Source: Cystobasidium ongulense
Lineage: Eukaryota; Basidiomycota; Cystobasidiomycetes; Cystobasidiales; Cystobasidiaceae
Direction of reading: 5' to 3'
Length of the DNA: 64,000 nucleotides
Assembly: GCA_022835595.1 (NCBI GenBank)
Contig: BQUP01000006.1
Coordinates: 1,446,293-1,510,292 of the forward strand
The notes under the pieces are model-generated. The model was not told the origin of the DNA. It ran no database searches and saw only the letters and a program-made list of their open reading frames with translations. The position numbers and the translations under genes were made by a program. This document shows, piece by piece, positions 48,837-60,878 of the stretch (positions within the stretch are counted from its first letter, which is position 1; every line of letters begins with the position of its first letter).

Positions 48837-51118
48837 CTAAGGATCTTCAATCTTCGGTTGCAAATGCTGTCTGACTGGGCCTGCGTAAGACGAACGCTGC
48901 TGAAAGTGTTCAGCGTATGCAGGCGCGCTCTGAGTTTCCTGATATGTGTCTTGATAGCCCGTCACTGGAGGTATGCTTGCCGCAGAATCGTGAAAGTGCG
49001 GAGGGACTGTTTCGTGGTAAGGGAAAGCAGAAGTAGTATGCGGAGGAGCACTTTGAACAACAGCTGCGGAGGGATTGTACATGTGCGTAGGAGGTGGGTG
49101 TTGTATGCCAGCATAGGAATTGCTGGGCCCTCCTGGCGAATAAGAATTGCTAGGCCCTCCTGGCGGCGAAGGTGCGTAGTGCGAATAGATAGGAGGGCGT
49201 TGGAGGGGTTGCTGATGCGGTTGCTGATAAGGTGGGTAATGCGAAGGTGATATAATTGGACTGTCTGGCTCTGTCTTGGCAGATAGCGATCCGCGCGAAT
49301 TACTAAAGCTGCTCGGTACGCCATACATCCCAGGAGTGGGTGCTGGTGAGGTTGCAGGACGAATGGACATCGACCTCGAATACGAATCTGAGGAGCGCGA
49401 GGGATACGGATAGCTCGAGCTAGGTGGTCGGTACGACTGCCTGCGGAATTGTGCGATAGGCCTTTGACCGTGCGCAAAGTAGGGCTGCTCTCCGTATTGA
49501 CTTGCCCCAGAATGACTTCGTTGTAGTGGGGGCCGAGACTGGTCTTCTGGCTGGAGAAAATGATGTTGAAGCTGAATTTGTGGCTGATGAGAAGGTGGAT
49601 GCATTGGTAGCGACGCCGATGGGTGTACGATAGTGTTGGTATAGGGGATTGCTTGGTGGTGGCGCCAATTGCTGGGTCCAGCTATGGGTGGTGCGTCTGG
49701 AATGCAGCGGATCAGCAATGACGAAAGATACACTGAGCTAAGTCAAACCAACCTTCTCCATAATGAGGTGACCATAACGGCTGAGATGCATCAGACTGGC
49801 TTTGCGAGTAATGTTGAAAATTGTTCTGGTATTGTGGGCCTTTTGAGCCAGCTTCTGCTTGAGCCGCCGGGTATATACCTTCGTCCACAGGTTTGAAGGC
49901 GAAGAGGTGTGATTCGGCTGCTTCGTAGGCTGGAAGTGCAGCAGGGGCAGAGGTGCCGTATGGAGTATCGATAGCAGCAGTCAAGGGTCGAGCAGCTGGT
50001 ACAGAGCCCGGCGCCAGCAGAGGAGCCAATATTGGGGGAGCTCCCACCGGGTCAGACTCTTCTCCTATATAGCGTAGGTTACCTTCCATATCTGATTTGG
50101 TGATAATTAGCAAAGGCTCGGACAACACCCCAGCACAGATGCACACACCTTTCTCAGTCACTGGCGGCACGCGAAAGTTCTTGGCATCGAGGAGAGCGGA
50201 AGAAATCTCCAGGCTTGCCAATTCAATGAGACTTGAAGGTGTTCTCAGTCGACCAGTCAAAACATCGTCAATGGTCTAGAAGAAAACTAGTCAGCACTAA
50301 CCCAGACTACGGGACAGACGGATTAGATATAGGGAAGCCTTACATAATACGATCTGAAACACAATAAAATACGCCGAAAGTCAGAATACTTGAGCGATCA
50401 TTGGATGGTTTGGAAAGAATTGCTCAACTCACATCAGATGCAAATGACCATTGCTGATTGTTTTCTTGATCAGGCCATCTTTTTTGAAACGATAGCTCGT
50501 AGTCAGACTTCCTACGAGCGCTCTTTCAAGCTCGCGATGAAGTCCCGTAGAACCAGTGACTATTTGGGTGGTCGAAAGTTTCCCTTCGGAGGCGTTCAGT
50601 GAAGAGCTGAGGGCAGGTTGTTTGGATGCGTCGAAAGGATCGGAAGTCTGACCATGGGGGCTTGCAAGGTTGGAGGAAGTTTCCGACTGAGTAGAAGGTC
50701 GAGCAGCATCTTTCTCGCCCTTCTTGTCCAGTTCTAGAGCGAATGCATAGTGAGCATCCTGCAGACAACGTAGTCATTGTTACTTACCTCTATAGATGAG
50801 GTAATTGCCGATGATGCGGCTTGGGCTCCATAGCGCTCCATCGGTCCCTACAGATTCGGTGCATGAATCAGTGACAATTCTGAGATTAGTTCAAATACGG
50901 CGATGATCTGAAAACTCACATCTTTTGATACCGGTAGACTGCTCATCGAAAGCAAATACCGACCCACTAATGATTAACTTCGCTTTCTCGCCCTCTGCCA
51001 GACGACGGGTTACTACCGGACATATCCCTCTTCTTGCTGCTTCAAATACCATAAGAGCATCTTTTGTAGTGAGGAGGAAGGCATTCAGCAGAGCCGGCTG
51101 CGCATCCTCACTACTCAT
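48837..51118 (-). CDS. WOPR-domain (Gti1/Pac2) transcription regulator
   Basis: WOPR proteins such as Wor1, Ryp1 and Sge1 bind DNA and control morphology and host interaction in fungi. WOPRa block: LLTTKDALMVFEAARRG, TRRLAEGEKAKLIISGSVF, then DEQSTGIKR. It continues in the next exon with TDGALWSPSRIIGNYLIYR. WOPRb block: YRFKKDGLIKKTIS, then TGRLRTPSSL in a later exon. The C-terminal 450 residues are Pro, Gln, Ser and Tyr-rich, the usual activation region. The start is placed at the ATG at 51118 because family members begin close to the first block; the frame stays open further upstream. Exons alternate with introns near 50820, 50450, 50350, 50280 and 49700. Confidence 0.88.
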
Positions 51119-53077
51119 GAGTGGGTCGACTTTCCCTAAGTAAACCTTCGGGTAAGGCTGAGAGTTCTGGAGACTATGGTGATTTGGTGACACGGTCTGA
51201 AGTCCAAAGCGCCTAGAAGTACTAGTAATTGTTATTCTTCTGTCTTTGGATTGATTTGCGAGAACGACGAACGCTTTTCAGAACTGCTTGTATAGGTATG
51301 TGACGTGACTTCGGGATCTATTGATAATGGAATCGATTGTGCGTGACTGCGACTGACGACGGGGTTATGATTGCAAGCTTGCCTACGTGACGCAGGCATG
51401 AGTCTTTCTTAAAGCATGTGCCTGAGATGCCTGACTGCACGCAAAGGCGAGTCGTCTCTCCCGAAAGAAACGTGCGATTAGGGACGTCGATCGGCTCGGC
51501 TTGACGATCCAAGATAGCAGATAGCAATTCGAGCTGTCCAGTCAAGGAAGCGAGAGCGTGTTGCGTGTTGATGGAAAAGCAAGCTTCTGGATGTAGCTGC
51601 TGGTGCGCTGGCTCCGACGAGGGAAGCTGTATGTAGGGCACGAGTGGGAGGAGGAAGCAGCAGGCAATTGGCTTGCCGAACGAAGGGGTCGAAAGGCGGC
51701 AGGATTTGGTAAGAGTGAGCCTAATGTGTGCTTGGGAACAAGCTGCTGTACTTGGGGAAGATCTCGCTGCTAGAGAAGGCTTCCTGAGGTAGCTAGGTTG
51801 CCGCACTGGCGAGTCTTGACTACCTACTTTGTCTGAAAACTTGCGATCGTCTTGTTGAGCTTTGTGGAGTGTTGATGAAAAAAGGTAGAGCCGGGGGAGG
51901 GTGTCCGCTGGCTAGGTCGCCCAAAGAGCTGTGCCTGGGCTTGCTTCCAGAGTGCGGCGTGCCCTGCTTGCTCTATGCAGCTGTCTCTTCTGCGGCCTGG
52001 AGGTAGGGTATGCGCCTCGAGACAAGAGAACGGCTAACGCAGGCAGGGAGATGAGGGCCCGGCTGCAGCACGGCTGGGGTGCAGCAGGCAGATGCGACGA
52101 GTCTTCCTGGTGTCGCGCGAGGTGGTCGCTGGACTGTGTGCTCTGGCGGCAGTAGTAGCTGCTGCAGAATGGTGGCCACCAGCGATGCGTGCGTGTCTGT
52201 CTCTCGGATCAAAGAAGCTTTGTTAACAAATGAATCACGTCGCTGAACTAACCAGAGCGACGCCCCCATCAGATCGATAATAATCAACGAAATGAACCTT
52301 GTTCGCTTTCGATCGCTCTTGACTTCTTGGAGGGCCCGGCGGGTTTAATTAGGATTCGAATCCCGAGCGAGCGAAAAGTGGCGAAAGACTTTCAGTTTAT
52401 AATTAATGAGCGAGTTTGGTAATACAGTAATCAGATAAGTTAACTTAGCAGCCATTATTATTGCGAGGGTGGGACAGGCGCAGGGCCGGGGCTGGCTTGC
52501 AGGCGAGCATCTCCGACATCGATGCGGTAGGTTTGCCGTGTCACTCCTCCAGTCCAGGTTACCGCGATTGCCAATCTACTATATACACGGTAGGGTACTG
52601 TACATGGAGCCATCTCTTTCGCGTTATTCACGTTGACGCAGCAAGATGTAGTAGTGTAGTGTACGCAATAGCGAGCTCTTGTCATGGCATCCGCACGCCT
52701 GCTAAGCCAAGTGGGACTCAGTGAGCTGCTCTTTTGCAATTGACAAGAGTTCACCAGGTTGTCCGAGATTCCTAGCCGAGAGCTAGCTTTGTTGATGGAC
52801 GGTTTGATTGTCCTGCTTCTACAAGTGTCAGATATAATACATTGATGACACGGTAGTCAAAAGTTACTGGCCATCGGGAGACGTAGCTCTCACTGAGTGT
52901 ATACTCAGGGAAACCCACCACTAAAGTACACCATCACAAGAGCTCGCCTTTAGGATACAGCATACCATCATAAGATAGCTAGGTCTGCAGGAAGGTATTG
53001 AAAACTTACGAAATGAAAGACCCACCGGATTGTCCCACCACTCGACTTTGCCTTTCGATCATCCACTTCATTGCAGA
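51119..53077. promoter_or_regulatory. Long divergent upstream region of WOPR and TOM70 genes
   Basis: Nearly 2 kb without a supported gene, the longest gene-free stretch in the window. WOPR master regulators in other fungi have long promoters, so most of this may be WOPR regulatory DNA. An open frame at 51318-51806 (minus) lacks domains and probably lies in the leader. Around 52345-52375 there is a GATTCGAATCC that resembles a Pol III B box, but no tRNA folds there. Confidence 0.45.
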
Positions 53078-55929
53078 ATGGCAGGCGCATATGCACAAGC
53101 ACCGGGTGCTGCCTATGGAAGCGCAGTAGGCAACGCACCTCTTGCAGGTGGTCTGGGGCACGGTGGTGGTGGACTGCCGCTTGGTGCTGCTGCCCTGACG
53201 CCGTCAGCCGCCGGTTCGACCTCGACATCATTGGGCAGTAGAATTTCGGACTTTGTCGAGAAGAACAAGAGAGGCCTCCTTATTGGCTTGGGAGCTACAG
53301 TCGTCGTTGTGGGATCAGCTGGAGCCTACTACTACTACACCAAGCCCACGCCGAGAAAGAAAGGCAAAGGAACGAGCGGCGCCGGTGACGATGATAGCTC
53401 GAGCATTGCAGGAGCAAGCATCGACGAGAGCGCGACGAGTGTCAAGAGGAAAAGCAAGAAGAAGAAGAGCAAGAAGAGCACCGGCCAGACTGCTTCCACT
53501 CAAGACCGTTCCAGCAGCCCTGCCGCCGAGGACGGTGATTCAGAAGGCAGCGCCGACGGTGCGTGATGCTGCTTGTCGCCCAAGCATAGAGGTCATCCAA
53601 TGACTGACTGAGAGCTTACTTGCGCATACAGACCCGTTAAAGCTCTCTTCAGCACAAATAGCTGCTCTGCCTGAAGAGGTAGGCTTTTGCATTCTCCCGG
53701 TGCTTGCTGGTATAACCGAGTGCTCCCCAACTGACGTGTACATTGACATTCGCACGAAACTCGCAATCGACTACGCTCAAACAGAAAAGAAAACAGATTG
53801 CCGCTACGCTAAAAACACAAGGCAACAGAGCCTACTCTGCAAAGAAGTTCCAGGAGGCTATTGAAATTTACACCCAAGCAATCACATGTGACGAGCAGGC
53901 AATCTTCTATTCCAACAGAGCTGCTTGTAAGAGCTGCACGTCTGGTAATTATGGACTGGACGGAGCTGACGTCGATATCGTACAGGCTATACAAACCTAC
54001 AAAAGCACGAGGAGGTCATTCGAGATTGCACGGAAGCGCTACGTTTAGATCCCGGATACGTCAAGGCCCTCAACAGGCGAGGATCGTCGGAGGAGCAGCT
54101 TGGAGGGGAGGAGAACTTATTCAAGGCTCTATGTGGTAAATCAATCATTCTATCGCATTCTCAAGAATGGTCTCAGAAGCTGATATTGCCTTCTTCATTC
54201 CAGATTTCACGGCAGGTGCGATTATTGACGGGTTTTCGAACGATGCAATGTCGAAATCAGTAGATAGAGTCATGAAGCAGCTTGCATCAGAAAAAGGAGC
54301 CAAAATCCTAAAGGAGCGAGAACCTCGATTACCATCGTCGACCTTTATTAAAGCTTACATGGAGGCTTTCAGACCTCGTACGTTTGACACCATTCCATGC
54401 CTCTTTTCGTTCAGTGTTGCGAAGAAAAAAAGCTTTGTTCATCGTGCTGATAGGTTGTCTTTGTCACCAGGTCCAATTCCCGAAAAGCCATCAAACCCAT
54501 CCCAGGGCGAAAGCACACTTTTCTTGGCTTTCGACGCAATGGAGGCCCGTGACTACACTCATGCGTTCACCCTCTTCAACGAAGCGCTCGAGCAGGGCAT
54601 TAATGACTCGAAGCTGAAAGCTCGCGCATTGAACATGCGAGGCACATTCAAGTGCGTTCTTTTTCTCATCCAAGGCGCTAGAAGTAGCGAAAGCACAGCT
54701 TAATGTCCTTTTGTCAGGTTCATCATCGGCGATTCCGCTGGTGCTCTCGAAGACCTGGATCAGAGCACGTCGTTAGACCCTAAATATACACAGACTTGGG
54801 TCAAGAAAGCGAGCGTACACATGGAGCTGTGTTCGACCGGGCAGTGTAAGTGCTTTCGAAATTATTTTGCAACGTAGTCCGGATTAGCTAATTGGGTATG
54901 AATCGCGTAGCTGACCCTACGAAAGCCTTCGGATGTTTCGAGTCCGCTATCGCCATTGACGACAAGGATTCGGATATGTCAGTCTCCCGTGGATCTGCGT
55001 AGACAGGCAAAGTCACTGAAACTCTTAATTTCCTGTTCCATTTCATAGTTATTACCATCGAGGACAAGTCTATTTCATCACAGGCTCTTTCGACCAGGCG
55101 ATTGCAGAGTACAAGAAATCAACAGAGCTCGATCCAACGTTTGTCTTTTCACAAATTCAGCTTGCTGTCGCCATGTATAAGAACGACCAGGCAGAGCGAG
55201 CTCTTCACTTGTTCAAGCGAATCATCAGAGATTTCGGTGACAAGAGCCCAGAAGTGTGCGTTAGAATCCATCTTTCCTTCTTTGTTAATCTTAACACATG
55301 CATGCTAATGGCACATGGTTGCAGATATAACTACTACGGAGAGATCTTACTCGACCGAGCGGAGTTCACAGCGGCTTTGGAAAATCTCGATAAAGCTATC
55401 GCACTCGAGAAGGAGCGTTCGAAGAAAGAGTGGGTCTCCTGTAGTTTATGGGATCTGGCTTTATTCATACCACTGACGGTATAACAAATGTTACGTAGTC
55501 CACGATCAACTATGAACGTCTTACCCATGGTCAACAAGGCTTTGTGCCTATATCAATCACGGCAAGCTCTACCAGAAGCAGAAACAATCTGCCGCGAAGC
55601 ACTCGAAATAGATCCAACATGCGATATTGCAGTAGCTACTCTTGGTCAACTCTTGTTACAGCAAAACAAGGTTCACGAAGCCGTTAAAGCTTTCGAAAAG
55701 AGTGCTGAAATCGCAAGAACTGAACCTGAACTTGTCAACGCTCTTGCTTATGAAAACGCTACAAAAGCACAATTGGACTTTATTGAGAAGTATCCTGAAG
55801 TGAGTTTATTTCACTCATCCATATAGCCCTTCCAACTTGTTTGTTCTGTATGAGCTAGAAAAGTGACTGACGCATGTCGACTTTTCGCAGTACGCACACC
55901 GGATGGGACTGGCACAGTCGAGAATCTAA
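53078..55929 (+). CDS. TOM70: Mitochondrial import receptor TOM70
   Basis: Outer-membrane receptor that takes hydrophobic precursors and Hsp70/Hsp90 clients to the TOM pore. Exon 1 encodes a Gly/Ala-rich start, then one membrane anchor (GLLIGLGATVVVVGSAGAYYYY, here abbreviated from residues 65-88), then a Lys/Ser-rich linker. TPR repeats follow in many short exons. The clamp-type TPR begins TLKTQGNRAYSAKKFQEAI and IFYSNRAAC, which binds the EEVD tails of chaperones. Later repeats include ALEDLDQSTSLDP and ALENLDKAIALE. The last exon gives YAHRMGLAQSRI and the stop at 55929. The N-anchor, linker and TPR order is diagnostic. Exon borders between 53700 and 55500 were not all fixed. Confidence 0.9.
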
Positions 55930-56478
55930 ATTCGATGAATTTTCGGACACTAGACGATCCTTACAGTGGCTTGGCACGCCCTTGAAAATGCGTGAATGCA
56001 TTCAAGTAGGCTGAGTGGGGCGCACATTGGGACGAGACATCGTATGTAGGATGGTGTGTTTACGAGACAGTCGCATGATTCAGGAGCGGCAATATTTGAG
56101 GGCTTCAATCTGTTCACTTAATGCGTAATGACGATTTCGAGCTTGCATGAAATGAAATAATATCACCCTTCTATCGATTCCAAGGTTTTTTCCCCGGATA
56201 TAAGGACTGTTCCGTTATTACTTTGCTTTCAGAGTAGAGTAGATTTAATCTGACATTGCGCCACATATAGTAGGGACATATACAAACAACACTAATAACT
56301 CGGGCTGCAGCTAAAACCCAATTACTTAACTCCAATCATCAATGTCGAAAAAGTATAGTCATTCCAGCGCTACTTCCCCCCACACCCTGCTGATCTAAGA
56401 AGGGCTAAAGTGAAGGAAACAGAAGGTCGATGCTACAAAATCGATATTTGCACTCGCGCTTATCGTCTTGCCTCGCAC
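55930..56478. other. Intergenic between convergent genes
   Basis: 3' flanks of TOM70 and SUMO paralogue 2; no gene seen. Confidence 0.5.
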
Positions 56479-57172
56479 TTATCGTCTTCCACCCACTTGA
56501 GTCAGCTGGACATCGATTTGATCTCCATCATTCATTTCTAACATTTTGGGATTCGCCTCTCTTGTTATCCTGTAAATTGGTTGTAAATGCCCCGTACAAT
56601 TGATGTGACGCAAGAAAACATTAGCCTGATATATACTCGTATGACTTGTACTGTTTGGACAAATGGAATACACACCTCTCGCCATCATATGAAAGGGAAA
56701 ATGATTGTACGCTTATATCTTTCTGTGCAGCGATCTAACAGAATAGGAAATGAAAACGCTTTCAGATTTATGTAGCAGAGCTAAATCGACAAGAGCTTCG
56801 CTACTAACAGAATCGTATATTTTGCCAAAAGGTGTAGTCCTTTTGACGCGAAATGTTAATTCTGCTTCATTGGGGAAGGCAACCTTGATCTGCAGAGTGA
56901 TGCCAGTGATATAATGCAAAGGTTAGAGAGATGAAGGTGCGGTGAGAGCTGCATGGGGGCATGCTGTGTTCAGCTGCCTGTCGCGTACCTCGATCTAGAA
57001 GCAGAGAGGTCAGAAGTGGAAGCGCATCAGCTCTTTGTTGTCGAGACGGGACTACGAGGCGCAGCAGCGGTCCAGAGTGGGTGTGTAATCCGTATCGCAG
57101 CTCTTGGATTGCTTTGCTCACTTTGTTCTTGTCGACTTCCTCCTTCGGGGTCGGTTCTGGCGTTGCACTCAT
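56479..57172 (-). CDS. SUMO paralogue, divergent
   Basis: Four exons in phase: 57122-57172, 56809-56889, 56676-56734 and 56479-56569; 93 residues. The fold is that of SUMO/Smt3: IKVAFPNEAELTFRVKRTTP, GKIYDS, SLSYDGERI, LEMNDGDQIDV, ending QVGGRR. The di-Gly is followed by RR, so a SUMO protease would have to trim two residues before conjugation. It differs from the other SUMO gene at about half of positions, lacks the usual FLFDG sequence (SLSYDG instead) and has IAAQKD in the helix. Intron 2 starts GTTAGT. It may be a specialised SUMO isoform or a degenerating copy; no frame damage is visible. Confidence 0.82.
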
Positions 57173-57628
57173 GGAGCGAGCTGGCTGGAGAATTGCTTCG
57201 TTGGTGTGCACTCGAGCAGGTCCGCTGAAGTGGGACTGTTGTCTGCGGTGGAGAGTCTGCTCCGACACTCGGTGTGTGGTTGGATGCTGTGTGGATGGTG
57301 TTGGATGGGGTCGGATTGGATGCAACCAGCGAGTGCCGTGTTGTTTTCCTGCATCCATGAACTGGCAGGCGCGTAAATGATGGTGGCCAGTCAAGATGAG
57401 ATCCTGTTATATGGAGGAGTGGAGTCAGAGGGGGGAGCAGAGTTGGGTACAGCAAACACAACGACCCTATGCGCTTGCTCGACCTCGACGCTCCATCTCG
57501 CTGCTGCCGTGGAAGAGCAACCACGCCTGCTGCACTTGTTGCGCCTGGCTCTGCTCTGCTTCAACTACGACGACATCCACCACCACGCCGACTCGCCCTC
57601 AGCAAGAACATCAAGCACAACAGCAGCC
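57173..57628. promoter_or_regulatory. Shared promoter region of the two SUMO genes
   Basis: 456 bases between two divergent SUMO start codons. Both promoters must lie here. The plus-strand sequence just before the SMT3 start (57460-57620) is pyrimidine-rich, a common core promoter trait in fungi. Confidence 0.5.
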
Positions 57629-58466
57629 ATGTCTGACCACGAGGAGCCTCAGGACTCAAAGGCTCAGGCCGACGAGCACATCAACAGTGAGTTGGCCGCT
57701 TGAAGCAAGCCCCAGCTGGCTGGCTGGCTGGCCAGCCACGAGCAGCAAGCCGTTGAAGCGAGCGCAGTGGCCTCTGACCGGTATCAGGGGGCCTGCCTAC
57801 GATAGACAGCCGACGGCAGCCTTCTGCCCATGCTCGTCAGGAGCCCTTCCTCACCGTCACCGCTGGCCTTGCACGCTCTACGCCCATCGCCAATCGAGAG
57901 CTTTTAACCATGAGAAAAAGAATCCTGACAGGGCATCTATTTCCATTCCAGTCAAAGTAGTCGATGCTAATCACGCAGAGACATACTTCAAGGTGTGTCT
58001 GAGTGATAACTTCCTGCACGACCGGCGGAGATCCCTCGGAATCTGACTTGTCACGAATCAACAGATCAAAATGACCACAAAGTTGGGCAAGCTCATGGCT
58101 GCATATGCTGATAGAAATGGTAAGTATTCTGTTCTCGCAATTCGGCCTGTACTCTGGCTGAAGCTGACCTACCCTTCGTGATTTTAGGCCAGGATAGAAA
58201 TGCGGTACGGTTGCATGCTGCTGGCCTTGCACTTTCGAAACAGATTATAGATCTTACTCTTGCTTGCATAACAGGTTAAATTCCTCTACGACGGTCAACG
58301 GATAGCCGCAGACGACACGCCCAAGAACCTCGATATGGAAGATAACGACTCTATTGACGTTGTCATTGAACAAGTGCGTCGACTGCCTGCCTTTGATTGA
58401 AGCGCCAGCTGGTTTCCAATACTAAGGCTGCACCTTCTGCTCGTACAGGTCGGCGGACGAGCGTGA
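57629..58466 (+). CDS. SMT3: SUMO (small ubiquitin-like modifier)
   Basis: Six exons in phase: 57629-57686, 57952-57992, 58065-58119, 58188-58204 (17 bases), 58275-58373 and 58449-58466; 95 residues. Conserved SUMO sequence: [66 protein letters not shown], ending QVGGRA. The two residues after GG are removed by a Ulp protease, then the Gly is linked to target lysines by E1/E2 enzymes in nucleus and cytosol. The GQDRNA stretch is coded mainly by a 17-base micro-exon. Lies head to head with a second SUMO gene and 257 bases before the HDEL protein gene. Confidence 0.93.
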
Positions 58467-58723
58467 AATGCCTGCACTCTGAAAGTCTGTCCTTCTTTCT
58501 CAGTAGATACCAGTAATGCCCAGCCACTGTATCCAGTCAATCCTTTATGTCGTCCTGTGATGTTCTGTACTTCGAGCTTGCGGGCTCTTTCTTAGCAATA
58601 CCGTCCTCGCTTCCTTGTCGCCACTATGTTGCTGTCCGCCTTTGGACGGCGCTTCTTGCCTTGCAGCTTGACTCTGCATCAAAGCAAGTCACCAAGCTAG
58701 AACTGCCTTGGCTACTAGACACC

Positions 58724-59171
58724 ATGAGACTTCCAGCAGCATTACGTTCGCACATCCTGCTGCTCGCTGCGTTCCTTCTCGGCGCACTGCAGGCAAGTGC
58801 CTTGGAAGACGTGCAAGCTCCGCTAGAAGCGGTATCGCAACAAGACTCGACGGGCAACAACCAGCACGGTGGCATTCCCAAGCTATTCAAGCCAAAGACT
58901 GGCATAATGAAGGAAGAACACGATGTTGATCCAGGGAACCAGCGCGAGAGAGCGGACGAGGTGATCCTAGAAAATGCAGAGGAATATCAGCCTGAGACGG
59001 AAAGAGTGATTGACAGTCTGGAAGATCTGTCGTGAGTTCCAGCATCCACACAGATTCCTGCAAAGGCAGATAGCAAGTACTGAACTATCTTCCGACTATG
59101 TTTGAACCTGGAATAGTACCGAGGAATTATTGGCAATGCTCAAGGCAGCGTACCGTCATGACGAGCTCTGA
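58724..59171 (+). CDS. Small ER-lumen protein with HDEL signal
   Basis: Exons 58724-59031 and 59117-59171 join in phase 2 (TC|GTGAGT to AATAG), giving 120 residues. It begins with a signal peptide (MRLPAALRSHILLLAAFLLG, cleavage near QASA) and ends in YRHDEL, a classical ER-retrieval tetrapeptide. Between them it is acidic, has no Cys after the leader and lacks a recognisable domain: GGIPKLFKPKTG, then ADEVILENAEEYQPE. It is thus an ER-resident protein of unknown role. The frame is open upstream to 58547, but the signal peptide fixes the start at 58724. The 3' end abuts the duplicated segment at 59260. Confidence 0.75.
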
Positions 59172-59259
59172 CGTGGCGAAACATACGATAGAAGGTTTGG
59201 GAAGACTGTACAAAAGAATAGCTTTAACGAGGAACATGATATACGTACATCGATAACTA

Positions 59260-59780
59260 CGAACTAGCTGACAATACACGAGGAAAAGTGATAGCGGGAC
59301 AGTGCAGGTTTATCTAAAAAAACGGAACACAAAGAGACAGTGTAGTTGAGCGGACACGCTTCCTCGAGTACAAACTTCCAAGAAGCGCACATCTTAAAAG
59401 AAGAAGTTTCAAGCGATGACGATTGCAGACAACTGGGCTCTCCAGACTCGTCCCCTTTCCCTGCCAGTCTCTCACCTTCAATTCATCTCTTTACTTTTAC
59501 CTTTCCCTTCTTGTCGCTTGATACAGAGAGCGCACCTAACAGAAAGAATTGAAGTACTGAGGGGCCAGAAACAACGACTGTCGGGTTGGCAATCGACTCA
59601 GTTTCGACGATTCTCGTCTGTGTAAACACCGCTTCACTCACTCGCAGCTCCTCTGTGGTTGTTATGGAAGATGCGACGACCGGTGAAACAAATCAGCCTC
59701 TTCGAATCCATCGAATATGGGCAATTCTACTCACACAAGCTGCACCACTGCGCCTGTAGCAGCTCGTTTCTTTGGTAAGT
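59260..59780. repeat. Direct repeat, copy 1 (3' part of duplicated unit)
   Basis: Nearly the same as 61123-61645, offset about 1863 bases. In the best stretch (59440-59775) I count roughly 20 differences in 340 aligned positions plus small indels. It covers the last exon of membrane gene A and about 470 bases downstream of it. Confidence 0.88.
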
Positions 59781-60878
59781 TTTGGTTAGGCTTTCTCCTC
59801 GATCCTAAATTTCTAGGTGGTACTGCTCACATCTAAATTTTGTTTTTGTTTCGGGTGCTGCGTTAAAAGTACGGCGCGGGCAAAGCTTTAGCGCTCGGTG
59901 AATGTGCCTCTACTAGCTTCTCCCTTTAACGGCCAGCAGCTCAACGGCTGAGTAACTCACTTTTGCTAAATGCCAGAAAAGTGTACCAGTTGCACCGGAC
60001 AAAGCCCCCAATGCTGGCCCTGATGTCGCCAATTTCAACGACACGATATTTTGCCGTGAAACTGTGTGTACTTAAATTACTTACACAAGATCGTCCTTAA
60101 AATGCAGCCAGCCATGAGGGCGCCCCGGGCAAGGCCCTGTGTAGCTGCCATTGCGGTGTCTGAGGGAAGGCCTGAGCCAGGCAGGCGTATTGAGATAGAG
60201 CCATTGTTCCCAATGAATGTTTCCTGCTCCATCGGCTCCGCTTGTATGTCGGCCCTTACAGTTTTGAAGCCATACATGTCATTGAGCTGACTTGAACGCC
60301 GTACCAGCAGGTCAACTATTATCAAGACAAATCCCGATACCAATCCTCCAATACAACCAATAAACTGCGTCACAAAAGTTCGTCAATGGTCATCCCAGCT
60401 TCAACCCATATGTCACTCACGACGACAGCTTCGCTGTCTTTGTGTGTCTTGAAGTCATTCATCTTAAAGTTGACCTGTTTCAGAACGAAGCTGCCCAAGA
60501 GCTCGAAGAGCTGGGAATGGTGTAAGTGCTTTCACAATCCACATATAGTCGGTCTACGGCTTCCAAGGTCCAGCCGCTCATCACCGCAGCACCAGCATCA
60601 AAGGTGAAACTCACCAATCCAAGGTCGACAGCTAGAGCCAACCGAAGCAGGATCCAGATGACAAACACCAGCGACGATCCGGCCCTAGTGCCCCTGCTAT
60701 CAAGGGCGACTGTAGTATTAGTCGAAGCAGATGTTGATCCCCGTGAGAGCGGGAGTACGGGCGCTACTGGACCTCTGTGTGTCCCTATACTTGCGGGGGT
60801 CCTGCTGTCGTCTGAGGATATCGCTTGAGAAACAAGAGCAAGCGTCTGACTGAACGCAAATGGGTTGTAACCAGCCAT
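59731..60878 (-). CDS. Multi-span membrane protein, tandem copy A
   Basis: Exons fit in phase: 60615-60878, one near 60433-60514, one near 60077-60370, a fourth near 59960-60060, a 27-base exon near 59830-59860, and 59731-59769. Order of features: conserved start MAGYNPFAFSQTLALVSQ, a Ser-rich region, membrane segment VFVIWILLRLALAVDLGL, LFELLGSFVLKQVNFK, membrane segment CIGGLVSGFVLIIVDLLV, a loop beginning RRSSQLNDMY, a third hydrophobic stretch GPALGALSGATGTLFW, and a short end ATGAVVQLV. I do not recognise the family. Copy B next door has the same plan. Together they form a recent-looking tandem duplication. Confidence 0.68.

Noticed and set aside
52345-52375. GATTCGAATCC, resembling a Pol III B box
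   Set aside because: No A box or cloverleaf can be built on either strand around it; the stem next to the loop has mismatches.
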